DNA from: Ilex aquifolium
Lineage: Eukaryota > Streptophyta > Magnoliopsida > Aquifoliales > Aquifoliaceae
DNA: 64,000 nt
NCBI GenBank assembly: GCA_951799425.1
Contig: OX637402.1
Coordinates: 18,985,844 to 19,049,843, forward strand
Direction: 5' to 3'
The notes beneath the pieces were generated by a model. It was given only the letters and a program-made list of their open reading frames with translations, was not told where the DNA came from and made no database searches. A program made the translations under genes and the position numbers. Numbering within the stretch: the first letter of the stretch is position 1; every line of letters starts with the position of its first letter. Below, one piece after another: positions 51,836 through 62,850 of the stretch.

Positions 51836-53477
51836 TGATTGATTGGAAACTATGTCTTTCCTAACCCCTAAAATGCTATCCCTCAAATGATGCAATGTAT
51901 GAGCGGAATGAAGGATTTATCCCCCTTTGGGATAGTGTCAAAAGAAAGGGCAATGAGGAAAGGGAAATGGGATGATGTAGATATGGAATGTGTATGCACA
52001 AAAATGCTCCCCAATCGCAAGGAGACTTTCGTGAGTTGTGTTTTACTTGGAAAGTATTCCAAGGTCGATTCCACAGGGAAGGAAGTGAACCAATGTGAAA
52101 GTGATTTAATGGAAAATTAAAGAGTAAAATCTTTGTTCTTGGAAGTTGGTTGGTGAAGTGTATGCTAATGAAGATGTAATGATAAAACAAGTGTTGGCAA
52201 TTCCAAGAGATCACTCCAATGGGTATACCACCTCAACTCAAATCACTCCTCCGATTGAGCATGAATGAACGCTTGAATCACGGAAAGTCGAGGATGACGT
52301 CGGTGAGTATCTAAGCATAAACCGTGACTAGGCCTACGGTTTATCAAAGACTCATCGACTCATCCATCTTCCATCCGGTCAAAACGAACCATTTGACTCT
52401 AAAGGGAAGGAGGAGAAAGAGTTGAAATGGTATCCCCAAAGGAGATCCCTCTTGGTCTTGCCAACTAAAGGATTTAGCTACTCATACTTGGAATGGAAAT
52501 GACTATGTAATGAAAGTGCATTGCAAATCTATGAACTTCTAAAGCTACAAAGTACAAGAATTCATGAGATAAAAGAAAATGCATTTAAACCCATTACATA
52601 GTTATGAAAATGAAGAACTTTAATTCATTAATGGTAGAAAGTGGAAGAGAACATTAAACTAGTGAAAAGCATGAAAGAACTTACATTAATGGCATTAGAA
52701 GAAGTTCTAAAGAGTCTTAGAGAAGAATGCAAGGCAATGTACTGAAAAATAAGTGAAAATTACAACTTTCTCTCTCTAGAATCTACTATTCATCATCTCT
52801 ACGCTTGGAGCATCTCTCTCTAAAAACTCTCTAATGTAATACACATATTGCCCCTCAACAATGGAGAACCCTCTACATCAAAACATGCCAAGGGACAGGG
52901 GTAGCCCTGGAGATGTGATCTCCATCAATAGGTTGCAGGTGATGGGCTAGACAGGGGCATGGCAGAGCAGTCATCAACACCCAGCAACTCCACTTCTCTT
53001 TCCTCTCATTAATGCTCAATGCAATCAAAGTACAAGAGAGAGTGTGAACACCATGAATAGTGTTGTGGGCGTGCAGGAGAAAAGCATGGAGGGGTCCACA
53101 AGACAGCTGAGCAGATCTGCAGAATTTGGGCATTTCAGGAAATCAGTACCGGTACCGAGTACCGGTACTGCGATTCCAGTAGGTTTTCAGTACCGGTACC
53201 ATTTGGTACCGGTACCGAGTACCGATACTGTTATGCATCCTTTTCTGAATTTCTTGATTTCTTTGCTCCCGATCTATCCTCAAACTATCATTTCAACTCC
53301 TTTCATCCCAAGTGGTATGGGAGGGTCATTAAAAGCCATATTTAGCTTCATTCAACTACAAAAACAACAAATTGATGTTAAGACTTCAATCATCATAACT
53401 TAGATCATTTAAAGCTCAAAAGCAAGTGAAATGAGTTGATTAGCATCTTAAAAATATACAAAGTTGTGTGCTAATCA
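51836..53477 (-). repeat. Athila 5' LTR (right)
   Basis: 1642 bp with TG/CA ends, matching 40276-41901 with about ten substitutions outside the GGTACC array (53144-53230). Eight of the ten are transitions. Short open frames inside both LTRs are shadows without family motifs. Confidence 0.95.
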
Positions 53478-53634
53478 GGCGGCAATGGTGGTGATGGTGG
53501 GGGCGGCGACGGCGGTGGTGACGGCGACGACGACGGCGGTGGTTGTGGTGGTGACGATGGTGGTGGTAGTGGCGATGGCAATGACGATGACGGTGGCGGG
53601 GACGGCGGCAGTTATGGTGGTGGTGGTGATGGCA

Positions 53635-53667
<33 letters not shown>

Positions 53668-53692
53668 ACGGTAGAGGTAGTGGTTGGGCGGT
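53478..53692. repeat. GGT/GGC trinucleotide microsatellite, right part
   Basis: Continuation of the array at 39990-40275 after the Athila insertion. Its first five bases, GGCGG, are the target duplication. Confidence 0.9.
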
Positions 53693-53930
53693 TTTAAACA
53701 CTATTTTTTTTTTAAAGTACTTATGAGAAATAATTTATAGAAGTACTTTTAAAAAGTCACTCCAAACACACCCTTAGGGGCCTATTTTTTCTATTAAATT
53801 TAGGGTGTTAATATTAGCCGTTAGATTAACTTTAAAGTAAAATTTAAAGCGATCTAAACCGCGAAAAGCAAAAGTCATTATGTTTATCTTTTGAAATTTG
53901 AATTGCAAGCTACTTTATTATATAGATAGA

Positions 53931-54236
53931 TAAATGACATAACCAAATATGAATTTTGGTTATAAAATTTAAAATATTTAATATTCTATCTTTGATTAGA
54001 GTATTTTTTGTCTTAGTATAACATTTTAAATTTGAGTGGTCTAAATATTATATGCATAAAAATTTCATTGGGTCTGGGTGTAATTTACTAATAGATATTC
54101 TAACTGACATTGAAGGCAAGAGTCTAAGTGTTACGCGCGTACAAATTTTAGGGGATCTTTATGTAATATTTTAAATATCAAGGGTCTAAATAATTAAATG
54201 ACAAACCTAAAGGGTCTAGATGTAATTCTCCCTAAT
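53931..54236 (-). repeat. Unclassified dispersed repeat, right copy (inverted)
   Basis: Read on the minus strand this begins TTAGGGAGAATTACATCTAG at 54236 and follows the left copy (37373-37845) through AATGTTATACTAAGAC and CCAAAATTCATATTTGG. It stops exactly where the Helitron-like element starts (53930), which suggests that element inserted into the repeat or at its edge. Confidence 0.75.
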
Positions 54237-54703
54237 ACTTATTAATAGGACCAATACTCTTCACCCAGTTTCTTTTTTGGTAGATCACTGTCACGTTAGT
54301 AAGTTCCAAACACTCACGAGACTTCCAAGAAGCATAAAGCATCAGCACAAGCATTATACCGGCATGCGCCTTGTGGGATTGGCAAACCATTCTATTTTTC
54401 TCCTACAAGAAACCCCAACTCCAACCCCCCTCCCTCCACCACAACCCAACAATCTTCTGTAAAAGGGTTCAAGGGTTGTGGGTGATCCACCTATGTACTA
54501 TGAAGGTGTGGAGCCGAGAGTTTCGAGGGTAAAATTATTCCATTTTGACTTAGGTATCACAAGTTTAAAATACGGAAATAACATCTCCACATATAAGATA
54601 AAATAGCTATATAAGACCCTCATAAAATCGACGTTTGTCCGTGCATTCATACAGTGTTCTCAAGTGAGCACATGCTAACCTTCAAGTATGCGAGCTTAAT
54701 TAT
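54237..54703. other. Gene-free spacer
   Basis: Unique sequence between the inverted repeat copy and the copia 5' LTR. No coding frame or repeat is recognised. Confidence 0.5.
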
Positions 54704-54870
54704 TGTTGGAGATATTTCCTAATTTATAATTTATTATGGTTTTCTTTTTCCTAGTTTATTAGGGTTTTCCTTTTCTTAATTTATCCTTATTGTACTTTTA
54801 TTATTTGACTATATATACGGGGGCTCTACACTTAGTTTGTATCCCTTTTTTACTCACCAATACATCAAGT
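54704..54870 (+). repeat. Copia 5' LTR
   Basis: It begins TGTTGGAGATATTTCC. It contains a 25-bp tandem duplication (54730-54754 and 54755-54779) that is single in the 3' LTR, and a TATA-like CTATATATACGG at about 54810-54820. It ends at CA (54867) or CAAGT (54870). Confidence 0.88.
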
Positions 54871-54883
54871 TGGTATCAGAGCC
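54871..54883 (+). promoter_or_regulatory. Copia primer binding site (initiator tRNA-Met)
   Basis: TGGTATCAGAGCC, the standard plant copia PBS complementary to initiator tRNA-Met, lies directly after the 5' LTR. Confidence 0.9.
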
Positions 54884-55698
54884 AAATCCTAACCCTAACC
54901 CTAACCCCTCCTCCACGTTGTAGCCATCAGCCACCGCTACCATCACCTCATTCATCAGCAAAACACCCAACCACTGCCTAGCAGCAACCCACCGCCAAAC
55001 AGCCTCTCTGCGAACAATACCCACATAACCCAGCCACAACAACTCCACTGCCAAGCACCGACAGCTAACAACTCCGACCAAACCCAGAAGGCATCGACTA
55101 CTGAACCTCCTTCAAAACCCACCATACCCACCGACTGCACTATACCCACCGACTGTCTGCTTCAAAACTCACCATACCCTGCTCACCGAATACTGCTCAC
55201 CAACTGCCTCTATCCACCCCTGCACCGACTGCCGATTCTCAGCCCACCAAACCAAGCCACCCAGTAACCCAAAGCCCAACAAACAGCATACCCAAAACCC
55301 AAAACCATCTGACCCACTGCCAAACCCAATAAACAACCATCAAACCTGCCCAGCGAACCAAGGAGACAAATACCCACATGCTTAAGTCATATTAAAACAT
55401 CCAGCCCACTGTTTTTTGTCACTGCTTCGTGTTTGTCTTCGTGCTCCTGATTATTTGGGACCGTAGGATTTTTTAAAGAGGAGTCGAATCCTCTTATTTG
55501 TTGATCTGCTCGTGATGCAGTAGATCATTTATTTATACTGGATTTCTGGGCACCGTGACTTGATTATTGGGGAGCTTTCTGGACCTTCTCTCTCTGTCGC
55601 TACTGTTCGACTAGAGGTATATTGTTCTCCCTTATTTTATCCCTCTATTTATTTTAGAGTTGTTTTTTTGTCACGGGTGCCCTAGTATTATTGTTGAT
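54884..55698 (+). other. Copia untranslated leader
   Basis: About 0.8 kb, C/A-rich, without a coding frame. Near its start it has a short CCTAACCCTAACCCTAACCC run. Confidence 0.6.
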
Positions 55699-58600
55699 AT
55701 GACTACTACTGAGGGACTTGAGACATCTACTGTTGACACCTCTACCGTTGAGACCTCTATTGGTACTTCTACTTTTATGTTTGACTAGTATACAATACCT
55801 ACTGACACAGTTGCATTACCAGCACTGTCGGGCATGATCTCTCAGAAAGTGACGGCACAGTTGTTGAATGGTCGTAACTTTGCTGAGTGGTCTCGCTCAT
55901 TCCAGCTTTTCCTAGGCCGTGTAGGGAAGCTTGGTTGGCTGACGGGATCTCACCCAAAGCCAGCTGATGCCGACCCTGGATATTATGCGTGGTTCTCTGA
56001 GAACTGCGTCATTCTTGGATGGTTATTTGGCTCGATGGAGCCATCTGTTTGCAGGATTCATCAGTTTCATAGCTCTGTTCCGAAGTTATAAAGCGCATTA
56101 TCAGAGATGTATTCTCAGTCAGGACGGGGAGTTCGTGTTTATGAGCTTTCTCAAGAGCTCTCATATGCTCGGCAGGGAAATATGACAGTTCATGATTATT
56201 ACGGGTATTTGACTCAGCGTTGGCTTGAGTATGAGACTCTACGTCCTCTTGCTGCTATTCCGAAGATAGAGCCCGAGGGAGCAGCATTCTTGCATACTCG
56301 AGAGCAGGAGGATAGGATTCACAAGTTCCTTATGGGACTTCGTGATGAGTTTGAGGGACCTCGTTCACAGATCTTGTCGATGATGAGGCTTCCGTCTCTT
56401 TATGAGGTGTATGCGATGATTGAGCAGCATGAGCGCCGCCTCCGTGTTGCATCACTTCCAGTTACGGCCTTGACTCCTCCAGCTGACCAGATGGCTCTTG
56501 CAGCTACTGCCGGGTCTCGTTCAGGATCCTGAGCCAGAGGTGGACAGCGCTCGGACCAACGGCGTCAGGGCGCCTCAGATCAGCGCAGACAGGGGGATTC
56601 TCGTCAGTGCGATTATTGTGGCCGACCAGGACATCTCAGAGCTGTTTGTTGGAAGCTCCATCCGGAGCTTAAGCTACCTCCTCACGGTCGTACTGCTGCT
56701 ATTGCTGAGATACCACCACCTACTCCTGCTGCTACTCCTACTATTCCTCCTTGGCAGAGTGATATGGATGATATCACTTCCCGATTGGATATACTTATGT
56801 CCGCCCTGACCCCTCAGGGTCCGACTTCTGCTACTGCCACCACTACAGGTATACCTCGTGCCTTTCATGCTCGCGCCAGTCCGTCTCCTATTTGGATGCT
56901 GGACTCGGGTGCGAATGGTCATATGACAGGTGAGGCCCATCACTTCACCACTTTTGACGAGCAGTTACATACACAGGTTCAGCTAGCAGATGAGACACAT
57001 GCTCCTATTGTTAGTAGGGGTACAGTCCGCCTCCCAGATGGCTTTACATTACATTCAGTTTTTCATGCGCCAAAGTTGGCCATGAATCTATTATCTGTAC
57101 ATCAGTTAGCCAAAAATTTTCACTGTGCGGTTGTATTCTTATCTGATTCGTGTTATTTGCAGGACCTGAGTACCAGGAGGATTATTATCAAGGGACATGA
57201 GAGAGATGGACTGTATTATTTAGGCGATCCACCTCCAGTTTCACCAGCTCCTTCACCTCTATCACCTGCACCTGATTTGTCTTTATCTGTACCTAGCTTG
57301 CATGCTAGTATTTTACCTAGTACTTGTCGTTATGATTTTTCGTCACAAACTGTTCAGTTGTGGCATGACCGTTTTGGACATACAAATTTTAAATATTTAT
57401 GTATGTCGTTTCCTGCTTTGAGCGAGGCTTGTGTTGATGGTAAACTTGATTGTGTTATATGTTTCCTATCGAAACATGTTAGGACCAGTTATATTCCTCG
57501 CATGCACTAGTCATCAAAGCCATTTGACCTAATACACTCTGATATTTGGGGACCCTCTCCAGTTATTGCTCTGTCAGGTGCTCGATACTATGTGACATTT
57601 ATAGATGACCATACCCGTTGTACCTGGGTCTACCTTTTGCATAGGAAGTCTGATGTACTCCCAATCATCACTCAGTTTCTCCAGATGATTAAGACACAAT
57701 TCGATGTCATTGTTCGTGCTCTTCGTTCGGATAATGCCAAAGAATATGTGTCTGATGCCTTAGTGTCTCACCTTTCTTCCCAGGGTATCCTTCAGTAGCT
57801 CATTTGTCCATATACTCCTGAGCAAAATGAAGTTGTTGAAAGGAAAAATAGGAGTCTGATAGGGATGGTACGTTGTATGCTTAGAGGTATGGGGGTACCA
57901 AAATCTTATTGGCATTTTGCTGTTTTGACTTCTACCTTTCTATGCAATCGTACACCGAGTCGTGTTCTTAAGCATAGGGCTCCCTTATAGGTCCTATTCC
58001 CTGAACGGACACTTTTTCCGGTCCTCCCTCGTGTTTTTGGCTGCACATGTTTTGTTCAAGATCGGTCTCCTACTCGCCATAAGTTTGATGATAAAGCGAT
58101 TCGTTGTGTCTTTGTGGACTATTGTCATCAGTCTAAGGGGTATTGGTGCTATGATCCTATTAGGCGACATATGTATCATAGTCTAGATGTTCCTTTTCTT
58201 GAGCATATTCCTTATTTTTCTTCCAGTCCTGTGTCTTCCCCTCCAGGTGATGATACTCTCTTTGATTTTCCATTACCACAGGAGCCAGATCCATTGGTCA
58301 CTATCACTACAGAGTCATCAGTCTCTCCTCCTCCAAAGTCACTCATACCTGTTAGTCCAGAGTCACCAGTCCCTCTTCCTTTGCAGGTTTATGTTCGTCG
58401 CCCTCGCTCTCATCCCCCTGCTGATGTCCCCTTTACCTCAGGCGATGCAGGTAATACTTCTCAGTTCGTTGAGCATATTGATGCACCTGTTGTTAATACT
58501 GATGAGATTGTAGGTACTGAGCCAGTTACTTTACCTGATGAGACATTATCAGTGGAGGGTGATGATTTAGGGCGTCGTTATCCGCAGCGTGATCGTCGTC

Positions 58601-60285
58601 CAGTTGTTCGTTATGGTTGGACCACTAGAGTTTTATATCCGATCTCTGCTTATGTTTCTTATGGTGATCTATCTCCTACATTCCGAGCTTATAGCATGGC
58701 CTTATCAGATATGCCGGTTCCTCGCTTTGTTTCAGAGGCTATGCGAGAGGCCCAGTGGGTTCTTGCCATGCAGACGGAGATGGACGCTCTTCAGCGTAAT
58801 CATACATGAGATCTTGTCTCTTTACCTTCAGGGGTGAAGACTGTTGGTTGTCGTTGGGTTTACACCCTGAAGTTTCTGGCGGATGGTACTATTGATCGTC
58901 ACAAGGCTAGACTTGTGGCGAAGGGCTTTACTCAGGTACCAGGTCGTGATTTTGGTGCTACCTTTGCCCCCGTGGCAAAATTGACTACTGTTCGATTGAT
59001 TATTTCTCTGGCTGTAGAGTACTCTTGGCCTCTTCATCAGTTGGATGTGAAGAATGCATTTCTTCACGGTGATCTAGACGAGATTATTTATATGGATGCA
59101 CCACCGGGCTTTCGTGGTGAGGGGGAGTATGCTGGAAAGGTATGTCGACTGCGTAAGTCTCTTTATGGACTGAAACAGTCACCACGAGCCTGGTTCTCTC
59201 GCTTTAGTGGTGTAGTTGTACGTTTAGGGTTCACCAGATGTCATTCTGATCATACCTGCTTCATTCGACGGAATACTTCTGGACAGTGTGTCATCATGTT
59301 GGTATATGTTGATGATATTATTATTACTGGAGATGATGTTTCTGGGACTGCGCAAGTTAAGGTAGACCTTGGGAAGGCCTTCGATGTGAAAGACCTTGGA
59401 TTTCTACGATACTTTCTTGGGATTGAGGTTGCCCGTAGTAGCAGGGGTATTGTTCTTTCTCAGAGAAAGTATGTCTTGAATCTTCTCTCAGACACTGGGA
59501 TGCTGGGGTGCAAACCGGCATCATCACCTATGATTCCAAACCTGAAGCTTACTGCTGAAGGTGAGGAGTTGAGAGATCCGACTGTTTATCAGAGGTTGGT
59601 AGGTAGACTTATCTATCTAGCCAACACTAGGCCAGACATTTCATTTGCTATCAGCCGAGTTAATCAGTTCATGCACAGGCCGTGTTAGCCTCATCTTGAT
59701 GCAGTTTATCATATTCTTCGGTATCTCAAGTCTTGTCCTGGACTTGGGTTGTTCTATGCATCAAGATCTCAGACTGGTCCTCTAGCCTGTTATTCAGATT
59801 CAGATTATGGGGGAGCGTGTGACGGTCGATCTACTACAGGCTTCTGTGCTTTTCGAGGGACTCATCTTATCTCTTAGAAGAGCAAGAAGCAGGCGGTTGT
59901 CTCCCGCTCTTCAGCAGAGGCAAAGTATCGGGCACTGGCACTTGGCACGTGTGAGATTATCTAGTTACGATTGATTCTTGGCGAGTTGGGATTTCCAGTG
60001 ACTTCTCCATCCACATTATATTGTGATAATCGATCTTCTATTCAGCTCACTTCTGACTTTGTACTACATGAGAGGACGAAGCATATAGAGATTGATGTTC
60101 ACTTTCTTCGGGAAAAGGTTAGCTATGGTATTGTCACTCCATTGTTTGTGAGGACCAGTGCTCAGGTTGCGGATGTTTTCACAAAACCTGTCACTCTATC
60201 CATTCTTCAGGACTCAGTTGTCAAGCTTGGCTTAGTTGATATTTTTGCGCCTAGCTTGAGTGGGAGTGTTGTAGATATTTCCTAA
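55699..60285 (+). pseudogene. Copia gag-pol polyprotein, one frame with ten nonsense codons
   Basis: From the ATG at 55699 to the stop at 60283 one frame of 1529 codons shows the whole copia polyprotein. Gag: LLNGRNFAEWSRSFQLFLG and the CCHC knuckle CDYCGRPGHLRAVC. Protease: WMLDSGANGHMTG. Integrase: LWHDRFGHTNF, SDIWGPSP, LRSDNAKEY and VVERKNRSL. RT: ARLVAKGFTQ, QLDVKNAFLHGDL, SLYGLKQSPRAW and LVYVDDIIITGDD. RNase H: SDSDYGGACDGRSTTGF, SSAEAKYRALA, LYCDNRSS and RTKHIEIDVHF. Premature stops start at 55786, 56089, 56530, 57508, 57796, 57988, 58807, 59686, 59875 and 59962. No frameshift was found. The usual NGVVERKNR reads NEVVERKNR. Confidence 0.93.
60252..60266 (+). promoter_or_regulatory. 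Copia polypurine tract
   Basis: The purine-rich GCTTGAGTGGGAG ends exactly where the 3' LTR (TGTTGTAG) begins, the classic copia arrangement. Confidence 0.75.
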
Positions 60286-60408
60286 TTTATAATTTATTAG
60301 GGTTTTCCTTTTCCTAGTTTATCCTTATTGTACTTTTATTATTTGACTATATATACGGGGGTTCTACACTTAGTTTGTATCCCTTTTTTACTCACCAATA
60401 CATCAAGT
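60267..60408 (+). repeat. Copia 3' LTR
   Basis: Matches the 5' LTR but lacks one of the two 25-bp units and has several substitutions. The TATA-like motif is kept. Confidence 0.88.
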
Positions 60409-60991
60409 ATTATCATTAATGACTGATATATACTTGCCATAATTAGGGATACATGCATGCTTATGAAAGAATTTTTCCAAGAGGGTAGGCTATTTGGGCA
60501 TATTAACTCCAATAAATAATAATAAACTCTACATAAAGGCTAATTTCCAAAAAAAAGTTCATTGAAGGATGAAGATTTGCTAATCAATCTTCTACTTGGT
60601 GGATGCTCGAGAATTGAATCATTAGTCTCTTAACTCTATATATTGAGTTAAATAGGTCACATCCATTTCAACATTTACATGGAGCAAATAAAGAAAGATG
60701 GCACAGCAAGATGGATAAGTTTCCATTCAGTACTAGTTTTTCTTGATGATAGATTATTCATGATCACGCGTGTATTCGTGGGGTATACTCATAAGTCATA
60801 ATTATAGTTAATCTCGATTGGATTCATATATATCTAACGTATTGAAATAGGACAGAATCCAAATAGGATAGGAAGAAATACATGAAGGCTCCAAAGATGC
60901 ACATCGGCTTGGCTCCAAAGTTCCAAACACATTATTGTACCAACAGCAAAGCTCAAACAGAGACAGACCCACCAGGTGAAAAAAGAAAAGC
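60409..60991. other. Gene-free spacer
   Basis: AT-rich unique sequence between the copia element and the first kinase-gene remnant. Nothing recognised. Confidence 0.5.
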
Positions 60992-61400
60992 ATGCCTTTG
61001 AATAATCTTCCTGAATTCTACAGAGCAGCGGGACAGTCATCTTCAGTGGAAAACATCGACAGGGACGTATTGAGCTGTGGCATTGAAAAGCTAACTAGTG
61101 GAGGTGGAGGTTGCTCTGACTATTCGGTTATGGATGTTGGTTATATGCTCAGAAATAGATTGAGAAGTTTAGATGAAGATTGTAAGCTTTTGAGGTTGAA
61201 TGGCAAATTTGATTGCAGTGCTTGATTGGGAGGAGGATAGAGATGGGTGTATCATCAAAAAACAGCAAAAAATCAGTGAAGGTAGAAGCAGACAGTTGTA
61301 GATTTGCAATGCTGGTGTCATCGATAAGCTGAAGAATTAAAGACGAGAAATGGATCCAAGCAGTTTATAAATGCATTGGAGACCAAAGTTTTCCTTCAGG
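60992..61400 (+). pseudogene. Possible extracellular exon of the decayed receptor-like kinase
   Basis: A 77-codon frame (60992-61225) with MPLNNLPEFYRAAGQ, DRDVLSCGIEKL and GYMLRNRLRSLDEDC looks like real coding sequence with spaced cysteines. About 50 bp further, in another frame and with one stop, comes ADSCRFAMLVSSIS then DEKWIQAVYKCIG, the look of the end of a Cys-rich ectodomain. I do not recognise the family with confidence. Its link to the kinase remnants downstream (same strand, 1 kb away) is inference. Confidence 0.35.
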
Positions 61401-62349
61401 TGCATCTGTATCAGGATCACACCTTCTGAATTCGGTTTTCTCTCTTTGTTAATTCACAAATTTAGCGCATAGTAGTCCTACTTCTACTTGGTTCTAATCA
61501 ATCTGGCATCTGCTGAAGATGATCAAGGAGGCAAAGTTGACAGGCAGTGGTGATTCTGACCGAGAACAATCATCTGTCTGTATATATTAGAATGATCATG
61601 CCTATATTAGTTTAGAGTAACTCCACTGCAGTTCTATAGTCCTTTGCTTTGCATACTCTTTGTCTTATTTTGGGTATATTTTGTGATGATTTCAGCGTTG
61701 CAGCCAGGTCCATGGATTGTAATTCGAGGTCTAGCAGTGATGACAGTAATAAGTAATAACAGTCATGGATCTTCTTAGGAATAAAAATTCAAACAAAGCT
61801 CCTAAAAGGAAAAAATTGGTATGTCTCAGTGACGATTTTCTGTTGACGCTGTCATCACAGATTACAGTTGCGGATTGCTGTTCCTATTTTACTTGGCCAC
61901 CTCAAATGATTCACCATTTGATGACTCTAGCTGTCATAAGATACCAATCAAAGACCTAAGATACCAATCAAAGAAGTTCATGGAAACTTCATTGGCCAAG
62001 ACATATATAGCTGGTGAGTCCTCTATTGCATGGAATGGAAGTGACTAGCACTGACATGAAAGATGTTCATAAATGAAGGTTTCAAAGAGAAGGAGAAAAA
62101 AACTCACACAAAATTTCAAAAGAACAAATAAATTAGCTTAGACTTAGAGAGATGAACCAACCCAAGAATTCCCACTAAGGTGGGGTTTGCATGGGGAGGT
62201 CAGATGGTTCTTAGTATAAAACTAAGGGCAAAATTCAAATCAAGACGTAAATCTACAATTGTAAGTAAAGATATTTGGTATACTAAGGAACTGTACAGCT
62301 TTGTGCTGAGAATTGGGTTTTGATGTGAGGCTATTGTCTTACCCACAAC
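61401..62349 (+). other. No clear gene; probable intronic or decayed part of the kinase remnant
   Basis: No conserved coding block found. A 64-codon frame at 61765-61959 has no known motif. If the flanking pieces belong to one gene, this is where the transmembrane part would lie, but I see no clear hydrophobic segment. Confidence 0.3.
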
Positions 62350-62850
62350 AGGTTTATAGAGGCATACTATCAGAAGGCCAGGATATTGCAGTTAATTAAG
62401 CACATAATCATCTTTCTTGTTTACAAGCTACGTTACAATGGGAATCTCTCAGAGGAGCTGTTTGGTGCATTATCATCTTCATCATGAACTTTCACCTTTG
62501 TTATTATTATTATTGGTGTTTTTTCCATTTATTTTATAGGGAATAATAGCAGGTTGATTAAAATAGGTAAAGGAAAAAATTCTGTCTTGTGATATTAAGG
62601 TAGATTGATCATCATCACATCTAGTACTTTTCTCATTTGTAGTAAAATTCGAACTCCATCATTTTACTATATCTATCTTCTCCTCGACTCCTCGCAGCCA
62701 TCTAACATTCTTATATCTGTCGACTTTCAAGGCAAATTGTTAGACTTTGGGTTATCGAAAGCAATTAGCATAGGCCAGTCATGTGTGAACATTATGGTTA
62801 TATGGATCAACGTTTACAGTTTTGGAATAGTTCTAATGGGGATCGTCTAG

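Larger units (their letters stand above)
40276..53477 (-). mobile_element. Athila-type Ty3/gypsy LTR retrotransposon, 13.2 kb
   Basis: Complete structure on the minus strand: 5' LTR (51836-53477), primer site, gag-pol, spacer, extra 3' ORF, polypurine tract and 3' LTR (40276-41901). The direct repeat GGCGG (40271-40275 and 53478-53482) is the 5-bp target duplication. LTRs start TGATT and end AATCA. The LTRs differ at only about ten positions outside a short repeat array, so the insertion is fairly recent. Gag carries a frameshift and an in-frame stop, and ORF3 has a stop and a frameshift, so this copy is not autonomous as written. Athila assignment rests on gag/pol motifs, the tRNA-Asp primer site and the additional 3' ORF. 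Confidence 0.93.
39859..53930 (-). mobile_element. Helitron-like element interrupted by the Athila insertion
   Basis: On the minus strand the element would start at 53930 with TCTATCTATATAATAAAG, after a host A. It would end with the hairpin TGTGC-CTTCAA-GCACA (39886-39871), a spacer of 8 bases and CTAG (39862-39859), followed by a host T. These ends match those of the Helitron at 23502-23794. Without the 13.2-kb retrotransposon the element is about 870 bp, and its core is a GGT/GGC-type microsatellite. The pairing of the two ends is inference, supported by family-matched termini and correct A/T host bases. Confidence 0.5.
54704..60408 (+). mobile_element. Ty1/copia LTR retrotransposon, 5.7 kb, with disrupted polyprotein
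   Basis: Plus-strand element with short LTRs (54704-54870 and 60267-60408), primer site for initiator tRNA-Met, gag-pol in the order gag-PR-INT-RT-RH and a polypurine tract GAGTGGGAG before the 3' LTR. If the LTRs end ...CATCAAGT, the 5-bp duplication ATTAT flanks exactly (54699-54703 and 60409-60413). If they end in the usual CA (54867, 60405), the flanks are ATTAT and AGTAT with one mismatch. The order of INT before RT fixes it as copia. Ten premature stops show it is dead. Confidence 0.93.

Noticed and set aside
54884..54906. Telomere-like CCTAACCCTAACCCTAACCC run
   Set aside because: Only about three units, of a type unlike the usual plant CCCTAAA repeat, and placed inside the copia leader. 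Not a telomere or interstitial telomere.
58187..58513. Overlapping 108-codon frame in the copia element
   Set aside because: It is a shadow of the gag-pol frame, which carries all the domain motifs.
55699..60285. Stop-codon reassignment or programmed readthrough explaining ten stops in the copia frame
   Set aside because: All three stop codons are used, several replace a conserved Trp, and a catalytic-domain Gly is also changed. Mutation is simpler.
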